A model generated the notes under the pieces. That model was given only the letters and a program-made list of their open reading frames with translations. It made no database searches and had not been told where the DNA came from. Both the position numbers and the translations under genes were made by a program. This document shows, one piece after another, positions 1 through 11,600 of a stretch of 64,000 nucleotides of DNA. Origin of the DNA: Parapristionchus giblindavisi (taxonomy: Eukaryota; Nematoda; Chromadorea; Rhabditida; Diplogasteridae); the NCBI GenBank assembly GCA_943737045.1, contig CALSFV010000003.1, positions 248,001 through 312,000 on the forward strand, in the 5' to 3' direction. Position 1 is the first letter of the stretch. The number at the start of each line of letters is the position of its first letter.

Positions 1-420
1 CAATCACATGACAAAGTTCACCCAGTCGTGGTTTTTTACCCATGAACTCGGCTAAATCCATCACACTAAATGGCTTCCGAACTCCACCTATCTCATTGTC
101 AGCCTCCTCGATTGTAGTGTTTGGAGGTGTGGTAGGGCAAGATGTCCTCTACCAACCACCAGACCCTCGACTCCCTCAAGGCTCTGCTTCTCAAGGCATG
201 GGACGAACTAAATGACATTTACACGCGGGAATTGGCAGTCGCGCATGAGAAGAGACTCAAGGCCTGTGTTAGAGCTAAAAGAGACCACAACGAGATTCGC
301 TAGTACAGTACTGCTGCCCATATTCTTGGTAAGCTTTACCATGAACCATAACACTCAAGTCAGATTTCCAAGGGGAGAATCATATGGAGACAACAGTCCG
401 GGTAATTATTTCGCACCCTG
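1..420 (+). mobile_element. Tc1/mariner transposon remnant (3' end)
   Basis: The frame ending at the TAG at 301-303 encodes the tail of a Tc1/mariner-type transposase. It contains LKALLLKAWDEL, then KRLKACVRAKRDHNEIR and a stop. This matches the usual family ending (an 'AW..I/L' helix, then a basic 'RRL.A.I.AKG.HT.Y' tail). Upstream of about position 148 the frame is broken by stops, so the copy is decayed. After the stop, the sequence runs to GTCCGGGTAATTATTTCGCACCCTG at 396-420 and is followed by TA at 421-422. This fits the outer end of a Tc1-type terminal repeat next to its TA target. The left part lies outside the window. The family call is from memory of the transposase C-terminus. The DDE catalytic residues are not in view. 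Confidence 0.6.
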
Positions 421-555
421 TAGTTGTTAGAGAACAGACTAATAGTGGGTGCAATCAATAGATCATTGAGGCTCCCTTCAATGTAAAAAGCAATGCTCTT
501 TAACTTTCGCTCCTTTTGAAAATTATAAATTGTATAATGATAAAGTTTAATATAC

Positions 556-2948
556 CTGAACATTATTATTCTTCTCTTCATCTTCTTTCGCTTTCTTTTC
601 TTCTTCAGCAGGAGAGGAATCTTTTTGTTCAATCTGCAAAATCATCACTTTTTTGTTTATCGTTCAATAGTTTCTAGAAAATAATATTTACCGTAGTTGT
701 TTAACATTTATCTCGCTCTCTCTGCTCTACGTACTATCTCGCTTGGACTCTCTCTCTAAACTTAGAAATTCATTATGGCTGTGGCTGGCTACTCTCGTAC
801 CAAATAAACAAGTGTCTTTTATACGGTCAATATCTGAGTAATCATTATATCTCTTCTTTGAATATTCAACACAAACCTTTTCATCATTCACTTTATCTTC
901 TTCATCATCTTTTCCATTCTCTTGAATTCTCTTCTCTCTCTTCTCAGCTTGTACCACTTTGTCCACTATTCTCCTCATGATCTGAAACGATATTATATTC
1001 TTTCAATCAATAATCAATCAATAATTACCTGTTTGATGACATATTTATCATTCTGATTACGTTTGACCTTATTTTCATCTTTCTGATCATTATTCGTGTT
1101 CCTTTCATTTCGTCGTCTCGCAGGTTTCTCATCACCATTCTAAAGTCGTTTAATAAGTGGCCTTCCAAGTCACGAGATCAAACTTTTAAAAACGAGAAGA
1201 GAGTATGTAAAACGAGGAGAGTTTCCTCTGATTTTCTTTTTCTTTCCTAACTTGAACATATCAATAATTAATTTTTTTAAATTTTTTTAAAGTGTATAAT
1301 AGTACGTACGTTGGATATATTCTTGATCTCTATTCTAATATTGTTTCCTTCTTTTCCTCCAGAGACACGTCGATCATCTTAAATCAATATTTTATTCAAT
1401 TCTTAAATCCCAAAATGGATTTAAAGGATAGAACTCAAGTTTAGACACAAACTCCCCCTTTTCGCAACATTTTTTCCCTTTTTCTGCTAGCGAGAAAGTC
1501 CCTCGAATTTCTTGTGACTAACACTGGCCAGCCAGAAATATAGATTGCATCTCCCCCAATACAAAAACTATTTTCTCTAAAACTTTAGACGCTCCCGAAT
1601 ACCGTAATTAGCGCTGAAAATTCATTTCTGCAAATGGAAAACACGCGATTTTTTTTGTTTTATTTGAAGGATAAATGTATGCAAAATGATAAATGGGGAT
1701 CAAATCCACGAGGCTTCCAAATTTTGGATGAAACAAATAATTTATGAAGAATCTCATGACTCACATCAATATATGAGTTTGTTTAAAAAAATTATTGTCT
1801 AATTATCCAAGGACGACCAATACAATTATAATATTAAAGATTACAGATAAAATATCTTTGGGAAATTTAGCCTTTGATCGAATGTATAAACATATAGTTT
1901 ACCTCCTCTCCTATTAGGACCTCCTCCTCCTCTTCTTCTTCCATTATTATTCTCAATATGTTCATCACCTTCATTGCTTCTACTCACTCTTCCTTCCAAC
2001 CGTCCTCCCCTTCCTGCTACGATCAATCATATTCTAGTATACTCTAATATACGATGATCAAAAGTTACAAAAAACAAAAAGTACAAATGGAAAAGGTGAC
2101 TAAAAATGTTTTCCTCCTTTCTAGCATTTCTTAATTTTGAAAAGAATATTAAACAATAAAATACATAAATAATGTTTTGAACTCTAACTATTTTGATTGT
2201 TAGAAGGTCTTCTATTATTTGTATTGACAGATCCTCCTCTTCCTCCTCTTCCTTTTCCTCTTTTATCCATACTTTCAATCGATGGAACATTTTCTCTCCA
2301 TTGATCCACACTTAAATAATCATTTTAAATATATTTATTTAAATCTTTAAATATTATAATATACTCACGGGGTCTTTCCTTTGTCCCATTCTCTATTCCA
2401 ATTTTTATCGTTATTCCGGATTCCAGAAGGATTCTGAAAAAAAAATGATTGATCGATCACGTCCGTTAAAGACACACCCGAGCAAATTTGAAACTCTTCG
2501 CTCTGGCCACGCTCTTTCGCTTTCTTTGTCGGCGAGAGAGTGTCGTCAGAACGAAGAATCACATAGTTCGGGGTGCGCCTTTAATCTAGATAAAGTGAAA
2601 CTATGTCAGCATCTTTATTACCGCACATTGTTCCCTTGTGCTAGAGAACAACGAGATAGTGTGTGAAATGAAGAGATCGGCCAAAGAGATCACGGACCAT
2701 TTAAGCCTCTTTTTTTTTACTTAAAAAGCGCTCACTTGATTGTTCTTCGTCTTTTTTCCTTCAAGATTCTCACCCAGTTCGACTCGTTCTTGCTCGATTT
2801 CCTTCAACAAATCAATAAATATAATAATAATATTTATATAGTAAACCTTGGATCTTTCAACAATCTTCGCGTTCTTTTCTCTAATCATAGCTATTCTCTT
2901 ATCCAATTCATCCTCTTCCTCTTGACTTCGTTTCTTCTCATTTTCCAT
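556..2948 (-). CDS. CCDC9-like coiled-coil, RG-rich protein (multi-exon, 3' end unresolved)
   Basis: Reading leftwards from the ATG at 2948, the first exon encodes EEEDELDKRIAMIREKNAKIVERSK and the second continues EIEQERVELGENLEGKK. This is the N-terminal coiled coil typical of CCDC9 ('..DAELDKRIEALRKKNEALIRRYQEIEEDRKKAE'). Exon 3 (about 2367-2433) gives NWNREWDKGKTP. Exon 4 (about 2170-2308) gives a KRGKGRGGRGGS segment. The exon near 1910-2020 gives more RG/NNG repeats, and the exon near 1316-1380 gives DDRRVSGGKEGNNIRIEIKNISN. Three basic/acidic exons follow, near 1023-1135, 890-975 and 556-630. The RG-rich blocks suggest RNA binding, as proposed for CCDC9 (exon-junction-complex associated). 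Several acceptors are AAG rather than CAG/TAG. After the last clear exon, which ends ..EKNNNVQ at 556, a further exon may run from about 527 into the Tc1 remnant, where the frame stops at 360. The true 3' end is therefore uncertain. Confidence 0.6.
2466..2584. mobile_element. Palindromic TTAA MITE, copy 1 (intron of CCDC9-like gene)
   Basis: A sequence of about 111 bp is flanked by TTAA at 2466-2469 and TTAA at 2581-2584. The left end reads AGACACACCCGAGCAAATTTGA and the right end is its imperfect inverse, ending GGGTGCGCCT. The middle carries the CTCTTTCGCTTTC..GCGAGAGAG pair. The same layout recurs at 4556, 17481, 19355, 23199, 27763 and 57967. TTAA duplication is the hallmark of piggyBac-type transposition; no transposase is encoded here. 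Confidence 0.8.
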
Positions 2949-5189
2949 CCTGAATTAATCAATAATTCAATAATTGAATTCTGGATCAATCAATAAATGT
3001 ATTTTGGACCTTTCAATAATTGTATTCTGAAACAATCGATAACTGTATGACTATTGATTATTATATAGTGATAAAAAATGATTGTTCGAATGCACGACGT
3101 TATCACTAGTCAGCGATCATTTCAAAACATGGTCAAGCTACATTGATTGAGATGATAATAATTTCATTAATAATTTCTTCCAGCATGCAAACTGTGGCAA
3201 ATAAATCGATAACAAATCGTTAATTATTATTTGTTCGAATGGATCAAAGTGAAGAATGTGAAGTGTAGATTTTTGAGTACACTTGGCATGAGAATCGATC
3301 AATGAGAGGGATCTGGGATGTTAGATATGTGGCAGATCAATGGCATATTGGTATACAGATGAAAAGAGAATGGAAATGAATGAAGCGATAGGTGAGAAAT
3401 GTTGTGTGTCAGAGAAGAAAAGAAGAGGGAGAGATAAAGAGAGGGAGAAGGAGAGGGAGAGGGAGAGGGACAGAAGGGAGAGGGAGAAGGCTGACCGAGT
3501 GTTTAAGCAGCTTTATTCTTGTCCAATTCCAAAATGACAAACATCGAATTCATTATCATAGTAATCACAAATATGACTGGACATAAATGAATTACCATAA
3601 ACAATACATAAATGGATAATAGTATAGATTGAATGAAAGAGTATCCATAGTCTCACTCCACTTCAACGCAATCTATCTATACCTAACCACTCTCTCCTAT
3701 TCGCACACTATCTCATCTACTCTCTAACTGTCTGCCACTCTCTCAATCGGGTGCACTCTCTCGTTGCTCTGCAGTTTCCGTTCAATCAATCCCGAGAGAG
3801 AAGAGAGAAAGGGTAGTAGAGAAGACTCTCTCCATCTATCTATACACTCTCTTTATCTAGTCATTTCTTTTTCGATATTACAACACTAAACAATACAGTA
3901 TACAATACCATAAACAACTTTGACATGTCCCTAGATCATATTGGTTTGTTGTTAAAACTTATAACCTTTTCTATTGTGCGAAGATACGATCTTTTCTCTG
4001 ACAACCGGGCATTGCCACATGTCATTCCAGCTGTCAATAGTACATTATGTACATCCAAGTGGCCACATCTCAAACTATATTAATTTGTCCTTGAAATGAC
4101 ATTTCTATGTACATGAATGTATTTAAATGCATGCATATCGATAGAATCAGAAATCTTTATGATATTGCATGGTTGATCAGGGATGGTAAATAGATGATTT
4201 GAAATGAATAAAATGAAAAGTTACATCCCGTAATTCCCGCGGAGATCACTGCTGGGCCAGTGATAGTGATAGAAAATGAATGCAAAGATATAATTGTAAT
4301 TTTTTCATCTTCAATTATATTCTTGATTCGCCCATGATTATTAGGAAATGTTGGCATCTTCGATTTCCGTGTTACCTGACCAATTTTTGAAATATTTTCC
4401 GATCGGATTTTTTTACGAAATAAAACTGGAAAATCGGAAAAATAAAGACTGAAAATTTTAAAAAAAAACATTTTTTAAACAACATTTGAATATTTTTTGT
4501 TATTTTTATCATATTCTTGATTCGTTAATGATCATTCTACCAATCATGAACTATTTTAAAACAGACTCCTAGGTAATTTTACTCTCCGCTCTCGGAACAC
4601 TCTCTCGCGGACAAAAAAAGCGATGGAGCAATGCCAGAGCAGAGAGTCTGAAATTAGCTCACGTTGAGCCTTTAAGGATTGTATTCGATGTGAAGGTTTC
4701 GCGTGGAAAATGAATCGTGGAAAGCCGGCCAAGAGATGGAGAGGCAACTTCTTCAAAATCAATCCGTTCAACTTGTAAGACCCAATCGAACTCTTTGAAA
4801 AACCCTAATGCCGCCCCAGCTGATAGAACACCGTAATCGGCTGATTAAATTGTTCAAATGTGAATGTAATGTAATGGTTTTCATACAAATATTACATCCC
4901 CCCTGAAAACATCAACGGAGCTCCATCATGTGAATATCACTTTTCTTTGCTTGATCTTTTTGACTGAAATTTAAAAAAAATTGACTAGAGTGCTGATAAA
5001 GTCTGTACGGTTGATCGGAGTATTTATTAGTCAACATGATAAAAGATTAATCGATACATAGAAAGAACAATTTTAGGAATGAACGGAAAATCGTATATTG
5101 ATTGATGTAGAAATTTAAATTTTCCATATATGATGAACAAAAGAGTACAACAAGATGATGATGATGCAGTACGCAGTAGAGATCAATCA
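2949..5189. other. Intergenic region between the CCDC9-like gene and CFAP36
   Basis: I see no coding exons here. The stretch holds a (GGGAGA)n purine run at about 3415-3490 and many TCAATCAAT-type simple motifs. It also holds TTAA MITE copy 2 at 4556-4675. The 5' promoter of the CCDC9-like gene must lie at its left and the CFAP36 polyadenylation region at its right. I could not assign specific signals. Confidence 0.5.
4556..4675. mobile_element. Palindromic TTAA MITE, copy 2
   Basis: TTAA flanks at 4556-4559 and 4672-4675 bracket about 112 bp. It has the family pattern: ACTCTCCGCTCTCGG, then CACTCTCTCGCGGACAAA, then AGAGAGTCTGAAATTAGCTC and a GAGCCT right end. The copy is intergenic. Confidence 0.75.
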
Positions 5190-7896
5190 TTATTGTACAG
5201 ATTCCTTTAGTTTATCAACGATAGCCCTTCTAGCTGCCATTATATCATCTCCTCGTTTATCCATTTTTCCTCCTCTCATCAGTCCTCGTGCTGCTTTAGC
5301 TGTCTTTGGTCTCTCAATGGCCCCAGAGACCTGCTATAATGATATGTATATTTATCATACATGAAGAAAAATATCCCTTTCTACTATGAAAATATTCCCT
5401 TACGTAATTATTCTCTCACAATCAGCTACAGTAATAACAATCTACCGTAATCTGTGTGCAACTTTTTTAGATAACAGAAAAGAAGATTATATGTGTATGT
5501 TTTTTGCAAAACCGAATATCACTAGTGGTGTTTGATGTTACAACATACATTTAATTGTTTTTCCCTTTCCAACTGCTTCATCATCATCAATTTCTTCCTT
5601 TGTGCATTCAAATAAGCTGTTCTTTCCGCAAGAGACGCTGCATCTAATTGATCGGCTGGCCCGAGTAAGGCCTACAATTTACAATTTAAATATTTATAAA
5701 ATATATTTTTCAATACTCTAATATCAGCCGCAGTTCGTCCCTTCTTCTCTGAAGTTTCCTCATCTCTCGACTTCGCACTGCTCTTTCGAGATAGGCCCTT
5801 CTACAAAACACGATATCCCCTGAGGGTATGACACCAACTAGTTAACGAACCTTAGCAGTATTAGGTCTCGGTATTGAAGGCTTTCTCTCATTGGTAATTG
5901 CCTTCTTGTCACCTAAACTACGTTAATGAGCAATTATGATGATAAGAGATGAAAACAAACTTGTTTGTGGTCTTTTCTGCTCATCATGTGATACTTTTCT
6001 TTCAACTTTCAATCCATTTGAACCATTGGAAGTAGTGGACATCGATCGTTCTTGTCGAGATTGACCACGTGATGGAGGGGCTACTTCCTATTAGACAGGG
6101 TTATACAACAAATATAGGAATATTTGGAATACTTTCCTACTTTCACACAATCTCTAGTACATTTTTCCCCATTTTTTTCGTAACTCGTGAAGTGTACATG
6201 AGAGATATTCTAGAGTCAAAAACATAAAACGAATCATAAAAGATTTCTAGGTATAGATTTATGACACATTTATCTAGAAGTCAGGACTGATGAGTTTTAT
6301 AAAATATAGATTTCCTAATAATTCAAGATTCTTTTCGCAATTTTCAATAATTAATTGAAATTTGTAATGAATAAATTCATACTGTACCTTCTTTATAGGT
6401 TCCTCTTTCGCCCTACTCTTTCTTATATCAATATCATTGACTTGTTTAGTCATAGCAGCCACTATCGCTGCATCTTCAGCAATCAATCGATTCCTGTCCT
6501 TCTCTATATCTTCAACTCTCAATATCGACTCCAATTCATGCTTCTTATCCGTATTCACACTATCATACTCTGCCTTTGATTGTCTGAAAATAAATTAATA
6601 GGTTATAATGTGTAAAAAATTTGCATACGCAATAAAAAAATTAGCATTGTAAGATGCGAACTTTATTATATTAATGATTGCCCCCCCCCCCACGCCTGGC
6701 TGCAGTTTTTTTAAAGCGGGCCTTTGCAAAGACCAGAAAAATTCTGAAAAAATTGAAAACCCTGTCCGCATTTTCTGAAACATAGCTATTCGGCATATGG
6801 ACTTATTGATCGATTGATATCTTCAAAGTATAGCAAAAGAATTCGAAACTCTATCAGCCTTCCCTTGCACATGAGGTCAGGAAGAGTAGGGACTGACATG
6901 GAGGTGTTCCTCACAATAAAAAAAAAGAAACTAACTTGAGTACAGCCATAAGTACATATTTTTCAGCATCTTCTCCACTCAAATTGATGATTTGTCTGTC
7001 TTTGAGTGTTTCTCCTTCTTCCAATTGCAATACAGACGGAATCAGGCCGCACATGAACTATAATGCACTAATATATTTTCAAAAATATATCATTTTATTA
7101 TTAAAAATGGCAAAAATATGTATACTTCAATCATTTGAAGTGCTTGTAGTTGTAGTTCGACGTTCTTTCTCATCATCATAGTCACGAATACATTGTAGTT
7201 CTGAGCAGCTGCCAGAGGTTCAAATGAGGCCTCAAACAAATTAACAGATCACATACATTCTTCACTTTATACATACAACTTTCGCTGATTCATACACTCT
7301 ATCGGTTTACATATCCATGGCGTAAAAATTCTCATTTTTTGGAAAATTCCTGTGGATTTAAAAAAAACCCCGAAAATTTCAAAACTATTTAACGCAGTTG
7401 GTAAAACTTCCTTCAGAAAGATCTCGCTACATGGAGAACTTCGAAAACTATCGTCATTCTTAATTCAGAAATGATGTTGCTAACCTTAGCTTTCGCCGAT
7501 AATTTCTCCCTATCAACTTTTTCCAGGGCACAAACGAGTTCCTCTGGTTGAATATTTGTATCCTTATAAATAGAATATTAATTAAGTTATTACATAATAT
7601 GATATAGCTCAAACCTCACAGAAACATTCAAGGAGGGTGTCAACAAGATTACCAAAGTCTATATGGACTTTCATATACAATTCACTATCGTCTTGCTGAC
7701 GATCGAATACTAAATATAGAATCAATCAATAATCCGGCGAATATCGATTGATCCACAAACCTATCGATTGCTGTTCGATGAAAGTTTCGACAGGAAGATG
7801 CCATACGGATGAGTCGAGAAAGTCAAGGAGTTTATTGATTATCTTATGGTTGGGGGTGATGGAGTTTCGAGATCCACGACGTTTAACCGTAGCCAT
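5190..7896 (-). CDS. CFAP36: CFAP36, cilia- and flagella-associated protein 36 (BART-like domain)
   Basis: The ATG is at 7896 and the TAA at 5190-5192. Exons are separated by mostly short introns. The first exon gives LLDFLDSSVWHLPVETFIEQ, the start of the ARL2-binding (BART-like) domain. The second gives the YMKVHIDFGNLVDTLLECF helix. The exon near 7165-7215 gives AAQNYNVFVTMMMRKNVELQ and LQALQMIE, which lines up with human '..[29 protein letters not shown]'. Later exons (about 6390-6585) are charged coiled coil. The exon near 5550-5670 has LAERTAYLNAQRKKLMMMKQ, matching the family's C-terminal 'AERLAYLRAQRDKL' block. The last exon is GVSGAIERPKTAKAARGLM and onward. CFAP36 (CCDC104) binds ARL3 and acts in cilia, so the animal is likely to have cilia. 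The gene looks complete and intact, with about the usual domain content. Confidence 0.85.
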
Positions 7897-8631
7897 ACTG
7901 AATAATTAAACGATTATGAGGAAGTGTGGTCTAGCGGATATGAGGTTGGAAATTGCGAGAGAGAAAGAGCAAGTTCTGATGAATAATATGAATGAGAGTA
8001 ATACTAGAGGGAGATGTAAAAGAGAAGAGTGAGAATGAGAAAAGGGATATTGTTGCCAAGGGTAACAGCCATTGAAGAATGCGAATAGATACAATTACGT
8101 ATTGATGCGATGTTAGATATTGTCGTACTACGATAACTATTCAATATCTTTAAACCATATGGGATTGATCTTTGATCTTTCGTATTTTTGAATCCTGTAA
8201 CCTCTACATCTTGTTTTTTTTTTCTTTCGCGAAAACCTTCACTGGATAATAGCACGTTTGGTTCTACACATCTACACTAGAAAAGAAGGTATAATTTGAA
8301 TCTATTCCCGCCACTGAAAGGAAGTCTACCCTTTCTATCGATTTTGATAATAGTATATGTCTGCTACTACAGTACGACAACATAGCAAATACTACTTTAT
8401 TTCAATGTAACAACGTATATACAGTGATGAGGGTACAGGAATTAGGTGAGGTAAGTGTGTGATATCAATTAGTATGGAGTAAATGAATGAGCAAGTATTA
8501 TAACAAATGAACGGGGATAAGTGAATGGCTTCTTACATGATATGAGAGATCGAATGAACATAGTAGAAGAAGACATAGATAGCTTTCAATCAATACTATT
8601 CAATCAATAGTATTTAATCAATACTATTCAA
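7897..8631. other. Spacer between CHK1 3' end and CFAP36 5' end
   Basis: This tail-to-head gap of about 0.7 kb should contain the CHK1 3' UTR and the CFAP36 promoter. I see no ORF with family similarity and no clear repeat in it, apart from TCAATCAATA-type simple sequence near 8588-8637. Confidence 0.5.
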
Positions 8632-11600
8632 TCAATACATTAACTGCGATCGAGTTATACCATTGGCATCAAGCCAATTAGTGCCACTTTCAGAGATGAT
8701 ACACTCCAAATCATTACGAAGACTACGGAAGATGCGTTTGAATTCCAATCCATCTCCGTGTGATCTGCAAATAACCATTTTATGATAATCTACCATAATA
8801 AATCAATCAATACATTAAAGAAAATAAAAAAAACGATGAGATATTCATTCAATAATTCCCAAAACAGCCCTCAAATCAATCACCCATTTAATGAATCAAT
8901 AAATCATTCGTCCGATCGATTGCTCATTCAATAAATAAATCAAAAATCAATCAATTACGCAATAAATCAATACCTTCTAAAATCAACGAGTACATTGGGT
9001 GCATCATCATCATCGGCAATATGTACATGATAGATACAAACAATGAATGTCACTTCGCCATGACGACCAATGATCTGCAATTTATCATAGATTAATTAAA
9101 AACAAACTAAATTACAAAAAAATCAAATTAAATAAGATATGAAAAAAAGCATGAAGATATGATTAATTATATATTTCGAATTAAAACAATAATTGATATT
9201 GTAAATGCATTATTATCAAAAAAGTTAATAAAACACTACTCGCGTCATATCGAAAATCAGTAAGCCTACCTCAGTTGGATTCTTCGATGTCGTATGGATA
9301 CTATGGGCAGTGCACACGGATACGATCTATAATGGCATTCATTAGAAGAAAAAATATTGAAGATATAAGAATCGGCAGTATAAAAGTTGCAAACAGCTCT
9401 AAAACAAAAAAAATAATCTAAAATAAAATATTAGTCACCTTAGCATGGGCAGTATCAGCATCACATGACACACCGAATCGAGTCATACGACGAACCAGAT
9501 GTACTAGTGATCCCTAGGTATACCATATACAAGTATTATGGTGAGATACAAGACAATATGTACCAGTCTAAAACTATAATAACAAAATGCATACTTTCAC
9601 TTCATTCCACAAAATATTTCCTAAAATTGCTAGGTCCAAAAGAATTCAAGAATGTCAAACTCCTATAATTCTATTAAACCTTCACGCCCTTGAATATAGA
9701 ATTCTTTTCAAGGATATTCAATTGAAACATGATACATATGCACAAGATATATTTCTTCTCATCTACTCTCAATATTCTCTATCTCATCTGTTTCCATCAT
9801 CAAACGTACTCGATTCAATATCTGTGTTGATGTCTGAGTCCCCTCAGACAATTGGAGATCGAAGTGTGTGGGTTGCGAGAATGCAGCACGACATGACTGC
9901 AATATCGATTGATTGAGTATACCTCTACAGTATCCACAATATCGATTACCTCATTATTCAATGGAGTAACGTGTAGTTTAGTCATGATAGAGTGTACTAC
10001 TGCGGGTTGAGAGATGGCTGGAGCACCAACGGAAGATACAGACTCCTATACAGTCACACAGCCTTTTTACTATTCATAATCTTAGAATAATATATTAAGA
10101 AATAAATAAAAATTAAACAAAATAATAACATAGTGATAACAAACAAACTAGCTGGTAGTATTTTTATTATTCATGATACATTAAACTAACTTCATCATCA
10201 CCGCGTCTTCGCTTAGACGAACTTGGACCGGCTGTAATTGAAAAGACGTAAGAAGAAATAAGAAGTCTTCCGACTTTGACATACTATCATAGGTCGAATA
10301 GCTAGGTTATCGGTTTTCAAAATCCGGTCATGTTTTTCAATTTTTGGCAAATTTGGCTCAAAATCCGGTCAGGTTTTTCGATTTTTGTGAAATTTTGGCT
10401 CAAAATCCGGTCAGGTTTTTCGATTTTTGCGACATTTAGGCTCAAAATCCGGTCAGACTTACTTTACTTTACTTTGTAACATACTTTTCGACCTATGCAT
10501 ACTATCAATTTGTCTGTGCTTTCTTTTTGTTCTATGCCAAATTAGCATTTTGCCCTATTTATTGATCCGCCCCTTTAATATCTACAGCAAATAGAATGAA
10601 TGAATGAGATAACAATAGAATCAAAAAAATCAATAGAATCCATATCTACAGCATACATGCGCGGCTATTGCCGCTGGAAAGTAAAATCGGGTGGGTCGGA
10701 GAAAATATGGGCCCGTGTAAATATAATAATTTCACTTCGTGGTTAATCTTTTGAGCGATTTTGGGAGAAATCGGGCGGGTCGGAGGCAAAAATCGGGTGG
10801 GTTTTGCCGCTAGCGGCAATACCGCCCATGTATGATCTACAGTATCCAATCAATAGAGATATAGTAGATCAATGACTTACGATGATTAGACGTATTCGTA
10901 TTGATTGGTCTTTCAGTAATCCATGGATGAGAGAGCAATCTATCGATTTTCGTTCGAGCCTTCTCATCTTTCGTCAGAATTGACTTGATAACAACTGCAA
11001 ATAAAGAAGATATTATCATCATTATTATTAAATTTATCTAACATCGAAGGGGTCTTTAGATTCACAATTAAAACTTATGATAAAAATGAAACAATGATTG
11101 AGATAGATCATATAAGGAAACTAACACATAGCCTCCCTATCGATTCTACACCATGGAGCTCGCTTCTCCCATCCTGGTCTACTCTCAACATACGATGCGA
11201 ATTGATCACAATCCCTATAAACATAGCATTGTTCAATTAATATAACTGCAATACTACATTAATATAATTGATACACTTATTGATTGTACTAACAATAAGT
11301 ATCTTTCATAAGCTCACGGTTTGGATATACGATATTAGGGTTGCAGGAACGAGGGCGAATAATTCGTGCCCCTTGTCAGTCGCTTCCCTTCTCTCTCGGC
11401 AATTCGTTTGAGACGTGCCCTCTCTCCCCTTCCCTTCGAAGAATTCGACACACCTGCCAGACGGAACGAATAGTTCGGGACAGACCGAATTATTATTCGG
11501 TCTCTCTCACTGTCTCGATTCTTATCTCGTCCCTGCCTCCTCTCCCTCCGCCTCGCCCCACGTTTGAAGAGATGGCTAATTCCTCTCGCATCTGAGAGCT

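Noticed and set aside
10288..10497. Evenly spaced direct repeats resembling a small CRISPR-like array
   Set aside because: The sequence is eukaryotic, the units are contiguous tandem copies rather than spacers between identical repeats, and the whole block is bounded by transposon ends with a target duplication.
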